Source: Paenibacillus silvae
Lineage (GTDB): Bacteria > Bacillota > Bacilli > Paenibacillales > Paenibacillaceae
NCBI RefSeq assembly: GCF_014639235.1
Contig: NZ_BMFU01000008.1
Coordinates: forward strand, 124,001 to 188,000
Length of the DNA: 64,000 nucleotides
Direction: 5' to 3'
Each line of letters opens with the position of its first letter. The first letter of the stretch is position 1. Below the pieces are notes generated by a model. The model was not told where the DNA came from and searched no databases. It was given only the letters and a program-made list of their open reading frames with translations. The position numbers and the translations under genes are program-made. Of this stretch, positions 28,801 through 36,703 are shown in pieces.

Positions 28801-28852
28801 TTGCCAGAAATAAGGACAATAACGGTTTACCTACATTGCGTCTTTGCTTCAA
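22817..28852 (-). CDS. Giant multidomain cell-wall adhesin with Cna/SpaA-like repeats and APKTG sorting signal
   Basis: This is a protein of about 2011 residues. Signal peptide at 1-34; from about 50 to 1090, tandem beta-sandwich modules of collagen-binding and DUF11-like type (ETILWKVTVNQYNKKGLKDF; GVLEWTVNYTPPFNMKQGVY); a SpaA/Cna-B domain near 1095-1190 with likely isopeptide Lys and Glu (LPLRKVDPNG, YYELKETY). Three successive DUF7601-like repeats lie at about 1190-1530, each opening with a LTISN or LTITN motif. Further carboxypeptidase-regulatory/Cna-B-like modules run to 1835, then a Gly/Asn/Thr/Pro stalk (1840-1970) and APKTGDN, a hydrophobic helix and GNKKKRHI. The start is TTG at 28852: the ATG 18 bases upstream is itself the GGAGGAG ribosome site. 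It is expected to mediate adhesion to host or plant matrix. Confidence 0.9.
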   Translation of the reverse strand: MKQRRNVGKPLLSLFLAIILVLQTVTFSTAAYAESGPNDTEMGAVSEPDSLSMDKPSSVSEAVYDVPDNSIMMAAAVPMDKTSVFMGSNESFPLELKQGNVVIDLNGIIQGRQPFTLKSEGLKVPVNGDDSNPTNADPEKYIQKGDWIELKREDYFKEVVLPTATRPLYAQTDSGTKQLGTTYFTPNSIRVVFDGDDNFFNGVGRGITFSFETTANADVTGLDYGDKKPVNIFGSTYQLENPNVTAEYGITLTSPGMIRWDQYSYRGLQPAQFVEGAITWQSTVSASDQFDKTIKLPLDGKTFYTNPSAYNTGFGNSRGIYVEGSFKVNDQNATPVVGADGSLTYIFPSGTGPEPKVEYKTWIPKESYYYEYRNPPSNLGRSYRDMTGKVELRQENSMLVQAGLEMSFAPDWIQSSASYDHASETILWKVTVNQYNKKGLKDFTITNVLPAGLDFLSAEWQENGTESGLTPITPDANGVYSFGNINGKVDLFVKSKVISGSSFRIDPRANWNLDTSDGIQNNDVKAGTRPAAVTDEAIVNIGAHNFTKSGAVSTEDYNQGSITWTVNLAPQYALPNAAVYDVLVHGGNLDVLDNAVDVTGEVSAETIAKIKANVTSAQLWKQYKAETLKTSAANLTMKAIPLTVDGKVVADLIKVNGYTENSASFSFRALETNPDILFRQDINVGKTSSNRALLIDGGNVIQAQNNANLHLRMLNKDMLFASKPLKEDGTLENVSPNNVNSYIRNDSNETWTISAYDRTTKTVTFRLGVNMPGYNTEEMAKDGGNRVISNMKLVDTLPEGWEFVPFAEGKDYELWKGFSDNGAGTEYGTRNDAKTIIEPGTSAHVISSFTHNGNVGTFTFSKLESPYVILVKARPSNEALEEYLNEYTTNGTDKQVLYNKADLHMSWGGVEKIVSEQRKIIVPIQTLGKTVTKPVPGVLEWTVNYTPPFNMKQGVYLEDTLGAGMNLRYEENGKLVLTSPSMAVYPAKLTASGTLERGEALDLSDPNSEVQVEVAPGAGRTTVLKFKMNDPNKFYQFVYQTEVDPSTAKAGDKMGNEVKLEGDDSLSAVSARSESTLDSSDVAGSSSSNALLPLRKVDPNGNPLKDVEFTLYKKDTGTTVTKGKTDSLGKLNLLFPDPGYYELKETYIDTNTWLPTTRVYQVYVGNTPGKPLWVDGVKVTSDQPLIVPTPAQGKLTITNKVEGNGSDPNKEFVYTVTFTGEGQDGDYIYKKSDNTSGTLKNGDKIVLKHGESVMLPALPANLAYTVTEDDYTTVDGYTTTPDTRELSGSIVNKGDHKADFINERIVNKLTISNTVMGNGGDKTKEFEYTIHFEDTGRDESYSYMKSDNSTGTIKSGDTFRLKDGETLDISGLPKHLRYTVSQTDYTTDEYMTTPEERYYSEVMKGMDEEAPFTNVRVLKGGLLISNIVKGKDEDKSKLFKYTVTFTGEGSDESYVYEKSDGSKGMIKNGDSFELTDSQTLIVQGLPSSLEYTVTQDDYTKDGYVTDPERFVRTGVIPEKKAAEAKFKNTRPYLEGVLRDNNTGEVIPNVSITVTDLKTGEELQNETNEKGEYSVPAVADTDYTITYTKLYRVGGKDVPVKFTQKANVDSSLTDETVPADITAVGIILLKQMDGTTELFNSLHTSHMYIYLKDRDGNYITENGRPKAFPMASNGTFSVEGLSEQKYTMEVRYQVETGEELLLKVTQLDVKANGELNISEELVDPYGTVYDETTGNASTGKKIEGAKVTLYYADTQRNRDKGRIPGTKVTLPAVPNFPPHDNKSPEQDSDVSGLYAYMVFPEADYYLVVTKDGYETHTSGTISVDFDIVKYDVPMKPIRSGGGSGGNSGGNNGGSNGNSGTDTGTPGTNNGNSGTDPGIPGINNGTPGTNNGNSGTDPGIPGTNNGTPGTNIGNSGTDNGIPGTDSGTPGTNNGNNGTNNGTPGTNNGNNETNTGNSGTDNGDQVTDNASSELDDAPKTGDNSISPMFYMILALMSLITIAFCLLGNKKKRHI
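22960..23335 (-). repeat. Low-complexity repeat encoding the Asn-Gly-Thr-Pro stalk
   Basis: Imperfect units encode variations of NNGTPGTNNG, NSGTDPGIPGTN and GNNGTNNG. Such tracts act as a cell-wall-spanning linker and are prone to change in copy number. Confidence 0.85.
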
Positions 28853-29256
28853 TACGAGAATCTCCTCCATTTCTAAAATTTTTGGCGGAACCGAGAGACT
28901 TTTTCTCTCCCCCTACCTGCTTTTCTCCTTACGATAGGAAATCGATGAAAGATCTCATCAAATTTATATGGCATACCTGACCATTATAAATTAGAGGTCT
29001 AACCAAATTCTGACCACGGGTATATATGCCCTTTTAGACATGATTTGCACTGATTTGCTTCCATTTAATATGTGCTGCATTTTAGCGATAATATGGGTCA
29101 CGAATCTTATGTGGAAGCAAAAAAAACGCCCTGTCTGCTGATTTAACAATCAGTAAACAAAGCGAAAATGGAGAACCGGAATATAATTTTTATTTCTAAT
29201 TTCACATCATATTTAATCCCTGCACGATGTTGAATTGGTGTGCTATTCTATAAAAT
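28853..29256 (-). other. Intergenic upstream region of the adhesin operon
   Basis: The tract is AT-rich. A TATAAT on the minus strand (28983-28988) could be the -10 of the adhesin operon, but no good -35 is visible. A fragment shared with the hairpin at 16762 lies at 29121-29140. No coding sequence is recognised. Confidence 0.35.
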
Positions 29257-30747
29257 TTATTCAGGTATATACGGAAGATCCAGCATCTTGGGAACGTTGA
29301 TCACATGTTTTTCCGTATATGTGCGGATACCCTCCGCGCCGTATTCACGTCCAATACCCGATTGCTTGAAGCCACCAAAAGGGTACCTAACATCAAGCCC
29401 CTGCACAGCAGCGGTATTGATCATCGTTGTTCCAGCTTCGAGCTCACGGGCCAGAGAGATGGCATCGTCTTCTTTTCCCCATACAGAACTCGTCAAACCA
29501 TATATGCTTTCATTGTGTAATTTAACGACCTGCTCTTCATCGTCATATGGCAGAATCGGAACGGTAGGACCAAACTGTTCTTCCACCACAATCGGATCAT
29601 TATAATCGCAATCTAATACAAGCGTAGGTTGCAGGTAGTAGCCTTGTTCAAACCGCTTTTGATCCAGGATTTGGCCGAGAGCAATGACCTTTGCCCCGCG
29701 CTTCTGTGCATCTTCAACCAAACCCTTCACGTACTCTCTCTGCTTCAGGTTATTGACGGGCCCAACCGTCGTATTTGGATCAAATGGATCACCAATTCGA
29801 ATCCAACGATTGGCGGCCTCTATATATTTTTCCACAAATTCATTATAAATCGAACGGTGTACATATACGCGTTTGGCAATCATACAAATTTGGCCTGTCG
29901 TCAAGAAGTTAGAGATGACAATCCGGCGCATAGCTCGCTCATCATGAACATCAAAGCTTTCCAAAAAGATTGCTGCGTCATTCCCACCAAGCTCCAGTGT
30001 CATATCTTTAATCGTTTCGGAAGCGGCTTTGATAATATGCTTCGCTGTTGCTGTTCCACCTGTAAAGGCGATTTTAGTCACAAGCGGATGGCTTGTCAGT
30101 TCAACACCCACATCCGCATCACCATAAACGACATTGATTACACCAGCCGGGAACTCACTCGCAATGATCTCTGCCACCTTAGCCGCAGCCAGTGGTGCAT
30201 ATGGACTTGGTTTGAGCACAATCGTGTTGCCCGCAAGTAAAGCTGGAGCGATCTTGATTGTAGAGAGAGCAATCGGGTAATTCCATGGACTAATCGCTGC
30301 CACCACACCGATTGGATCATAGGATACAATCGTTTTACCATGGTCATGCTCGTGGATCTCTTCCGCCAGAACGGATTTAGCCTCATTACAAGCAAACTCC
30401 ATCCACATCAGCGAAACAAAAATCTCACCATGCGCATCATACAGCGGCTTGCCGTGCTCTCTAGACAGCAATTGCACAATGTCATTCTCTGCTGCTCTAA
30501 TGTTCTCTATCGCCTTGCGCATCCGAATAATGCGTTCATCGATCGAGGTCTGCTTCCATGTTTTAAAAGCTCCTGCAGCCGCTTCAATTGCCTCAACTGC
30601 TTGTTCTTTCGTCGTGACAGGGAAATAGCCTACGATTTCAGATGGATTAGCCGGATTTTCTTTTGCTAGCTGCGAAAGGGATTTTATATGTTGACCATCA
30701 ATAAAGGCTTCAACTGTAACTGTCTCTTGATCTGGTTGAATCGTCAT
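29257..30747 (-). CDS. NAD(P)-dependent aldehyde dehydrogenase
   Basis: This 496-residue ALDH-superfamily enzyme has the NAD-binding motifs PWNYPIALSTIKIAPALLAG and IAFTGGTATAK, the general-base Glu in LELGGNDAAI, the catalytic Cys in TTGQICMIAKRV and the C-terminal PFGGFKQSGIGREYG. It oxidises an aldehyde to the acid; the subgroup resembles betaine-aldehyde and succinate-semialdehyde dehydrogenases, but the substrate cannot be fixed. The start follows GGAGGGG. It lies 69 bases downstream of a MetE-like gene on the same strand, so the two may be cotranscribed. Confidence 0.9.
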   Translation of the reverse strand: MTIQPDQETVTVEAFIDGQHIKSLSQLAKENPANPSEIVGYFPVTTKEQAVEAIEAAAGAFKTWKQTSIDERIIRMRKAIENIRAAENDIVQLLSREHGKPLYDAHGEIFVSLMWMEFACNEAKSVLAEEIHEHDHGKTIVSYDPIGVVAAISPWNYPIALSTIKIAPALLAGNTIVLKPSPYAPLAAAKVAEIIASEFPAGVINVVYGDADVGVELTSHPLVTKIAFTGGTATAKHIIKAASETIKDMTLELGGNDAAIFLESFDVHDERAMRRIVISNFLTTGQICMIAKRVYVHRSIYNEFVEKYIEAANRWIRIGDPFDPNTTVGPVNNLKQREYVKGLVEDAQKRGAKVIALGQILDQKRFEQGYYLQPTLVLDCDYNDPIVVEEQFGPTVPILPYDDEEQVVKLHNESIYGLTSSVWGKEDDAISLARELEAGTTMINTAAVQGLDVRYPFGGFKQSGIGREYGAEGIRTYTEKHVINVPKMLDLPYIPE

Positions 30748-30787
30748 GAAATCCCCTCCGTTATTTAGATAAGATGAACTAATGATC

Positions 30788-30817
30788 GATTTTACACAAA
30801 CCACTCCGATGACAGAT
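30788..30817. repeat. Copy 1 of a dispersed intergenic repeat
   Basis: GATTTTACAC, then two variable positions, then CCACTCCGATGACAG is shared with 63789-63819. The element sits between the MetE-like gene and the aldehyde dehydrogenase gene. Confidence 0.6.
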
Positions 30818-31902
30818 TAATTCCAAACTTCCTCTGCAATTTCCCTAACATAACGAAGTTTCCGCCATTGTTGTTCTTCTGTTAAAATATTGCCTTCTTC
30901 TGTAGATGAAAAGCCGCATTGTGGACTCAAGCAAAGCTGATCAAGAGGAACATAGGTTGCCGCTTCCGCAATCCGGGCTTTGATCTGCTCTTTATTTTCT
31001 AGCTCGCCGGTTTTCGATGTAATTAAACCAAGTACGATTTTCAAATCTGTTCGATTCACATATTTTAATGGCTCGAAACTACCTGAGCGCTCATCGTCAA
31101 ATTCTAAGAATAAGCCATCTACGTTCAAGCCTCCAAAAATAACCTCAGAAGCATAATCGTAACCACCCGTTGAGAAATAGTTGGATTTATAGTTACCACG
31201 ACAAATATGCATTGTCACCACTAAATCTGTCGGTTTATGAGCCAAGGTTTCATTAATCATGCGCTGCATCGTTTTCAACTCTTCGGCCGGTTCCAAACCT
31301 TTAGCGCGCAGCTTATCATGACCAGCCTCTGAAAACAGATCTGCCCAAGCTGTATCATCTAATTGCAGGTAACGACATCCTGCATCATAGAAGGCTTGGA
31401 TGGCTTTTTGATAGGCTGCAATTGTATCCTGAAGGAATTGCTCCCGGTCCGTATAGATGTTGGCGCCGTTTTCCAATCGATAAAGAAGCATATTCGGACT
31501 TGGAATAGTTTGTTTTGCCACGGCATCACCTGCATGCTTTTTCAAAAATTTAAAATGCTCCACAAAGGGATGTGTAGAGAAGTCAACTTTACCTACAACT
31601 CGAATTCCACCCTTGCGAGTCTGCATGTTATGGAATTGAGGTCCATCGATTTCCTCATACAGCTCTACGCCATCCAAGCCGCCCAGAAAATCAAAATGCC
31701 ACCAGCTTCTGCGGAACTCACCATCCGTAATTGCGAATACACTGTTCTCCTTTTGTTTCTCAATCAATCGGATAATCTCTTGATCCTCTACAGCTTTAAG
31801 TTCCTCATATGTGATGTTGCCTGATTTATATTGTTCACGTGCCTGACTCAAGTTCGCAGGACGCAGGAAGCTTCCAACGTGATCATTACGAAATGGTATC
31901 AT
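30817..31902 (-). CDS. MetE C-terminal-domain-like methyltransferase (YxjG/YxjH type)
   Basis: This 361-residue single-domain protein is related to the catalytic half of cobalamin-independent methionine synthase. The zinc ligands of that family are present: His and Cys in VVTMHICRGNY, Glu in LFLEFDDERSG and Cys in LSPQCGFSS. B. subtilis YxjG and YxjH are of this size and are linked to methionine metabolism. It probably transfers a methyl group to homocysteine or a related thiol, from an unknown donor. No SAM riboswitch was recognised upstream, in contrast to many methionine genes. Confidence 0.88.
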   Translation of the reverse strand: MIPFRNDHVGSFLRPANLSQAREQYKSGNITYEELKAVEDQEIIRLIEKQKENSVFAITDGEFRRSWWHFDFLGGLDGVELYEEIDGPQFHNMQTRKGGIRVVGKVDFSTHPFVEHFKFLKKHAGDAVAKQTIPSPNMLLYRLENGANIYTDREQFLQDTIAAYQKAIQAFYDAGCRYLQLDDTAWADLFSEAGHDKLRAKGLEPAEELKTMQRMINETLAHKPTDLVVTMHICRGNYKSNYFSTGGYDYASEVIFGGLNVDGLFLEFDDERSGSFEPLKYVNRTDLKIVLGLITSKTGELENKEQIKARIAEAATYVPLDQLCLSPQCGFSSTEEGNILTEEQQWRKLRYVREIAEEVWN

Positions 31903-31991
31903 AGAAAAATCTCCTTCTAACTTTTAGTTTCCTGAGTATAGCATGATCGAATTGACTATATGTTATATGAAAAAAGCATGACTGGTCATAG

Positions 31992-32011
31992 CTTTTAGCA
32001 ATAGCTAAAAG
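31992..32011. promoter_or_regulatory. Perfect 8-bp inverted repeat upstream of the MetE-like gene
   Basis: CTTTTAGC, AATA, GCTAAAAG. It lies about 90 bases upstream of the start codon. It could be an operator or part of a leader hairpin. Confidence 0.35.
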
Positions 32012-32025
32012 ACCTCAAAAAGCAA

Positions 32026-32056
32026 AAATCCACAACCTCAGAGGGGTAGTGGATTT
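32026..32056 (-). terminator. Intrinsic terminator of the ABC-F gene
   Basis: On the minus strand AAATCCAC pairs with GTGGATTT, followed by TTGCTTTTT. It lies about 65 bases after the ABC-F stop codon. Confidence 0.75.
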
Positions 32057-32122
32057 ATAGAGTAGAGCGATATGCTTAATTCATCGTTCTTTAATAAAAT
32101 GTACAGTTCTCAACTACTACGA

Positions 32123-33862
32123 TTATAGCTGCTTGATAATTCCTTCCAGTTCATCGACCAAGCCTTTTGCACGTTCGAAATTGGTATCCTTCAAAGCCAA
32201 CTCGATTTGCATTTCAACAGCCTTTTTCTTTTGTTCATTTTGCAGATAGTCTTTATTGAAATGACTTGCATAAATCATCTGTCTGAACTTACGCATACTC
32301 ATTTTTCTAATCGTCTTGTCCTCAATGATGAGTACATAATCCATACCGTTAACGACTGAATAGAAATCATGCGAAACCATAAGGATTGCGCCCTGATATT
32401 CTTCGATGGCTTTCTCCAATGCGATCTGCGAATAGATGTCCAGATGGCTTGTCGGTTCGTCAAGCAGCAGCAAATCTGCATGAAACGCAGCAGCTTTAGC
32501 CAATTGAAGCATATTCTTTTCGCCGCCGGATAATGATTCGATCTTTTGATCCAGAATCTCACCTTCAAAGCCGTAGTTCAAAAGATAGGCTCTGATCTCA
32601 TCATACGTTGCAAACCCGGCATCGATGAATTCATGGAGGATCGTATTTGTATCTTTTAGCGTTTCGCCTTGAAGCTGTGATAAATAAGCCACGTTGATAT
32701 CTTCATTGATTTCAATGGATTCCTGATTGTTTTTGAAGATATCCCGGAGCAGCGTCGTTTTCCCCGTACCATTCGGGCCGATAATGGCCACTTTATCTGT
32801 CGACTTGATCTCAAAGTTCACATCACGCAAAAGCAGCTCATCAAAAGAAACGCTATAGTTATTAACCTTAATAACAATGCTGTCTTCCACTTTATGATTC
32901 AGACCAAATTGAATATTCGGCTGTTTGATATCGACAAATGGCGCTTTGATTCTGCGCGCTTCCAATCGTTCTTGAAATTTCACTCTCGCTTTTAACGCTC
33001 TTCCTCTGGAGGCTTCCGAATTAATCGTTGCGATCGCTCTGAGATTTTCGATGACACCATCGTATCTCTCGATCTCCTCCGCTTCAGCAACCGCAATCTC
33101 TTGCAGCTCAATCTTCGTCTGAAGCAATGAGAAATTGTACTCGATATATCGTCCGTCGAATTCCTGAAGTTCCATATTTTCAAGGTGGATAATTTTGTTG
33201 AAACAATGATTCAACAGATAGCGGTTATGCGTAACGACCAGAAGTATGCCTTTATGGGAGTTGATCAATTTTTTAAGCGCATTGAGGTTTTCAAAGTCCA
33301 GAAATACATCAGGTTCGTCCATGATCATCAGATCCGGACGGTGGAGCATTTCCTTCATCACTTGAATAAGCTTGAATTCCCCGCCGCTTAAGGACGATAT
33401 GCTAGCATCCTTCAGCTTCATGAGATTGGCCAGACTCAGCTGTTTATGAATGGTACTTTCATAATCATCTCCGCCCATGGCATCCAGTGCGTCCATAGCT
33501 GATTGAACCTTTTCCAGCAGCGAATCCATATCCGACGCAGATTCCATTTCCGCATAGATCGCTGTGATTTCATCCTGAAGCTTGATAAACTCTTCTCCGA
33601 TATATTCAAATACAGTTATATCTCTGGCGGGATCTACCTGCGAGAACTGACTCACATATCCGATTTTGCAATCAGGATCGATCTCCAGCTTCCCCTCAAA
33701 CAAATGTCTGTCCGGCTCCATCAGAATTTCGATCAGCGTACTTTTGCCACTACCGCTTGTGCCGATAAAAGCACAGTGTTGGCCCTCTTCAAGCGTAAAT
33801 GAAATGTTTTTATAAAGTTCCTTTTGCGGGAAAGAAAAAGATAGATGTTCAACGTTAATCAT
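32123..33862 (-). CDS. ABC-F family ATPase (ribosome-associated type)
   Basis: This 579-residue protein has two ABC domains and no membrane segments. Domain 1 has Walker A GTSGSGKST, signature LSGGE and Walker B MIMDEPDVFLD; domain 2 has GPNGTGKTT, LSGGEKNMLQLA and LLLDEPTSHLD. A charged linker of about 80 residues joins them and a coiled-coil tail ends the protein. ABC-F proteins act on the ribosome: some protect against antibiotics, others are translation factors. The DEPDVFLD in place of DEPTNHLD in domain 1 is a variant. The upstream inverted repeat may be part of its control. Resistance function is possible but unproven. Confidence 0.9.
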   Translation of the reverse strand: MINVEHLSFSFPQKELYKNISFTLEEGQHCAFIGTSGSGKSTLIEILMEPDRHLFEGKLEIDPDCKIGYVSQFSQVDPARDITVFEYIGEEFIKLQDEITAIYAEMESASDMDSLLEKVQSAMDALDAMGGDDYESTIHKQLSLANLMKLKDASISSLSGGEFKLIQVMKEMLHRPDLMIMDEPDVFLDFENLNALKKLINSHKGILLVVTHNRYLLNHCFNKIIHLENMELQEFDGRYIEYNFSLLQTKIELQEIAVAEAEEIERYDGVIENLRAIATINSEASRGRALKARVKFQERLEARRIKAPFVDIKQPNIQFGLNHKVEDSIVIKVNNYSVSFDELLLRDVNFEIKSTDKVAIIGPNGTGKTTLLRDIFKNNQESIEINEDINVAYLSQLQGETLKDTNTILHEFIDAGFATYDEIRAYLLNYGFEGEILDQKIESLSGGEKNMLQLAKAAAFHADLLLLDEPTSHLDIYSQIALEKAIEEYQGAILMVSHDFYSVVNGMDYVLIIEDKTIRKMSMRKFRQMIYASHFNKDYLQNEQKKKAVEMQIELALKDTNFERAKGLVDELEGIIKQL

Positions 33863-33926
33863 GGTGTTACCTTTCTTGGTATCTATAATGGTGATAATTG
33901 TTTGGAATTGTTGCAGAACGTAAGCT

Positions 33927-33943
33927 TGAGAATTCGATTCTCA
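33927..33943. promoter_or_regulatory. Inverted repeat in the leader of the ABC-F gene
   Basis: TGAGAAT, TCG, ATTCTCA, with partly matching flanks (ACGT and GCGT). It lies about 65-80 bases upstream of the ABC-F start. ABC-F resistance genes often have attenuation leaders, so this may be a regulatory hairpin. Confidence 0.4.
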
Positions 33944-33994
33944 GCGTAACACCGATTGAAGGCTAGTACAATTGGTTTGTATTTCTAAGGCATT

Positions 33995-35323
33995 CTATTT
34001 GTCAAAATAATCATCTGGCAAATCTAACTCTTTCAAGCAACCTGTAAATTTTTCTCTAAAATGATGTTGGTTCTTATATTCAGGCCACACCGCCTTGTAA
34101 TAAGGCAATAACTTTTCATGAGGAATAAGTCCCCAATATGAAATTGTATTTTTCAAAGCTTCTTGTTTGTTGCTGCCGGCAAACATCTGTTCAATGACTT
34201 TCCAGCTCTCCTGCTTGTTAGGACAATTGCGTGTAGCATAGATTGCAGCAGCTTGTATATTTGAGTCGGTGTGGCACAGAAAAGGTGCAAAGTTTTGGAG
34301 TGTAATCGCGCCGGAGGATTCCAAAACATACCCCACATGACGTAACGTCTCCGCTTCGTGAACTCGGTCAAGACTTTGCAATATCAATTGTACAAATTCC
34401 GTTAAATCAACAGATTTACCATACCAGTTCAGAATGTTTAAAGCTTGTAATAACTCTTCGTTTCTTTCTGAACGCAACATTTCGAGGAGAAATCCTCTTC
34501 CCGCGTCAACAGAAGTTTTGCAAATTAACTGAATGGCTGTAGTACGATCATTTCCTCTTTGCTCCGCAACGCTGGTTAAGAAATCGATGGTTGGCTGCGA
34601 GATTTTTCTAAACTTGAACATTCCCTCAAGAGCTTTAGTTTTAATCTCTTCATCTGTAGCGTTTTGATAAACCTGCATCAACGCCTGTTCATCACCCGGC
34701 ATTCGACTACCAAACCACGTGATATCATAATCCAGAATAATTTCGTCCAGCCAGCGCTCATACCAGTCCAGAAAGTGTTCTTCGTAGACAAAGAAAAAGG
34801 GATGATCCGGATGAAAATCTGAAGTGTAAACGACTTTCCCTCTATTCGTGCCTTCAAGTATGAGATACATATCGTATTCGCAGCCTTGTGTGCCAATGCA
34901 CAACATACCGCCCAGCACCTGATCGCGGGCTGCTTCATATTCCAGATCGGAGATGTCCTCATCACTAATCAAGGGCTCGATAAGATGATTCCATTCCTCT
35001 TTTGTCATCTTGGGGTGCAAAACACATTTTGTAGTAAGTGCATGACTAGCCGTGTAAGAAGCTGCCTTCTCAATCGAATATATCCCGTAATACGGTCCGG
35101 CACCTCCATTTCCCACTTCCGTCAGAAACTGCGCATAAGGCTCCGGGAGTGTGACCTGGTTGTTTGCTTGCCACTGTGCAAGCTCTTTTGTGCTAAGCTT
35201 TTTATCAACCTTATACTGGTGTGAAGATGATCCAAACACCAAAAAAGCCGCATCTTTTTGCTTGGCTTGTTCGAGCTTGTATTTTATTCGATCCAGCTGC
35301 GTTTCTTTCTTCCGAAACAACAT
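33995..35323 (-). CDS. SMI1/KNR4 (SUKH) family protein with C-terminal HEAT-like repeats
   Basis: This 442-residue protein has an N-terminal SMI1/KNR4 domain near residues 45-190: WQANNQVTLPEPYAQFLTEV then GNGGAGPYYGIYSIEKA, and later FFFVYEEHFLDWYERWL. The C-terminal 240 residues are helical and look like HEAT-type repeats (LQALNILNWYGK; AETLRHVGYVLESSG). SUKH proteins often neutralise polymorphic toxins; no toxin gene accompanies it here. The ATG at 35323 (MLFRKKE) follows GGGGGA at seven bases. A 33-codon open frame precedes it and may be cotranscribed. Confidence 0.8.
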   Translation of the reverse strand: MLFRKKETQLDRIKYKLEQAKQKDAAFLVFGSSSHQYKVDKKLSTKELAQWQANNQVTLPEPYAQFLTEVGNGGAGPYYGIYSIEKAASYTASHALTTKCVLHPKMTKEEWNHLIEPLISDEDISDLEYEAARDQVLGGMLCIGTQGCEYDMYLILEGTNRGKVVYTSDFHPDHPFFFVYEEHFLDWYERWLDEIILDYDITWFGSRMPGDEQALMQVYQNATDEEIKTKALEGMFKFRKISQPTIDFLTSVAEQRGNDRTTAIQLICKTSVDAGRGFLLEMLRSERNEELLQALNILNWYGKSVDLTEFVQLILQSLDRVHEAETLRHVGYVLESSGAITLQNFAPFLCHTDSNIQAAAIYATRNCPNKQESWKVIEQMFAGSNKQEALKNTISYWGLIPHEKLLPYYKAVWPEYKNQHHFREKFTGCLKELDLPDDYFDK

Positions 35324-35342
35324 ATTGAATTCCCCCAATTGG

Positions 35343-35444
35343 TTATAGCCGGGCTTCCTTCGTATGCTTATCCAGCAATTTCAGCAGATGTGGAAACCGG
35401 TATTCCCCATACATACTCTGTATGTGCTGGGCAGCGATGATCAT
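35343..35444 (-). CDS. Possible 33-residue small protein upstream of the SMI1/KNR4 gene
   Basis: The frame begins MIIAAQHIQSMYGEYR and ends KLLDKHTKEARL, with GGGAAGGA about ten bases before the ATG. It stops 19 bases before the SMI1/KNR4 start and is behind an extended -10 promoter. It could be a real small protein, a leader peptide, or the degraded tail of a former toxin gene. I recognise no family. Confidence 0.35.
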   Translation of the reverse strand: MIIAAQHIQSMYGEYRFPHLLKLLDKHTKEARL

Positions 35445-35493
35445 GAAGTTCGATTCCTTCCCTATAAATCGTTTTAAACTGTAGATTTTTCCC

Positions 35494-35502
35494 ATTATAT
35501 CA
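35494..35502 (-). promoter_or_regulatory. Extended -10 promoter upstream of the SMI1/KNR4 gene
   Basis: On the minus strand TGATATAAT matches TGnTATAAT. The -35 is weak, as is usual for extended -10 promoters. Confidence 0.5.
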
Positions 35503-35728
35503 CATCGAAGATTTTGCACCGCGAGCTTACCTTATGAAGAGCAGCTAATGTTTATCTCGTCGATTAACCTCAATCGCAATGAACACCGGCAAACATATAG
35601 ACCCTCGACTTCCAGTTGTTCCTACGTAGTGTTAAACTTGAACGAGAATTACCTATCTGTCCTAAAGGATACTACACAACACACTGTAAGCAGTTTATAC
35701 TCCATACATAGTTAAGAAAGGAACCGCC

Positions 35729-36703
35729 ATGAATCGTTCTCTGAAGCAACGGATGAAGTCATTGTTAGTACCTGTGATTCCCGGTGGAATCATGACGATT
35801 CTAATATTTTATTTGGATTACTTCCCATTCAAGCTTGTTGAAAAATTTATACTGCTTGCTGCCTTCGTCATTGTACCTCTCGTCATCTTGCTTTTGAAGT
35901 ATGATGACAAGAATAAACAGCAGCGAACGGTCTATGCCGCTATAAAATGGCTTCAATTCCCCGCAGCGCTTCTTACGCTAATTTCGGTAATGAGCAGTAC
36001 GAAGTGGGGATTAGAAGGCACGGCCATCCCAGGCATGCTTTCCCTAGGTTGGCTGCTGTTCACACTACTGCTTGGCATCTATGGCTTGACCACGATGGTG
36101 ATGGCTAAAGGAAAAGCTGCGGAAATAGCCATTGGCGCGGGACTCGTTTATTTTTTTATCGGGGGCATCTGGTTTACCTTATATCAATATCAATTGGACC
36201 TCTTCAATGCTAGTGTCGCAACTCACGCGTTAAGCTCGGTTCACTTTCATTTTTCATCTGCGATCGTTCCGATTTTTATTGGTGCACTGGGACGGATCAT
36301 GACGAAAAAAAGCTGGTATCCGTGGATCGTTGCTATTGATATTATCGGACCCCTAATGATTGCCATTGGTATGATTTTCTCCAAGCCAATCGAGTACGTT
36401 GGTGTCACTTTGTTCGCCTGTAATATTGTCGTTTATACAACTTATCTCCTTTCGTATTTGAGAAGAAATCCTTTACACAAGAAGGCAACCTTCTTCTTAG
36501 GTCTTTCCTGCTTAGCTTTTTATACGGTTATCGTGCTATCTATTTTGTATCCGTTACTGAAAAAAATATTTTCTTTGACCATTCTCGATTTCATTCCCAT
36601 TTACGGAGCGCTGCATGCCTTTGGTTTTGTTTTATGTGGACTCATTGGTTGGGTGTACATGTTGGACTCTATTAAAAAACAACTTACCTGCGGGAATAGA
36701 TGA
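35729..36703 (+). CDS. Polytopic membrane protein, YndJ-like
   Basis: This 324-residue protein has about nine or ten hydrophobic helices spread over its length. The segment ALSSVHFHFSSAIVPIFIGALG resembles the HFHF motif of YndJ proteins, whose biochemical role is not known. AAAGGA precedes the ATG by eight bases. It is monocistronic, with divergent and convergent neighbours. The membrane location is secure; the family call is tentative. Confidence 0.65.
   Translation: MNRSLKQRMKSLLVPVIPGGIMTILIFYLDYFPFKLVEKFILLAAFVIVPLVILLLKYDDKNKQQRTVYAAIKWLQFPAALLTLISVMSSTKWGLEGTAIPGMLSLGWLLFTLLLGIYGLTTMVMAKGKAAEIAIGAGLVYFFIGGIWFTLYQYQLDLFNASVATHALSSVHFHFSSAIVPIFIGALGRIMTKKSWYPWIVAIDIIGPLMIAIGMIFSKPIEYVGVTLFACNIVVYTTYLLSYLRRNPLHKKATFFLGLSCLAFYTVIVLSILYPLLKKIFSLTILDFIPIYGALHAFGFVLCGLIGWVYMLDSIKKQLTCGNR

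Noticed and set aside
31903..32122. SAM (S-box) riboswitch upstream of the MetE-like gene
   Set aside because: No S-box core was found; the region holds a small inverted repeat and the ABC-F terminator.
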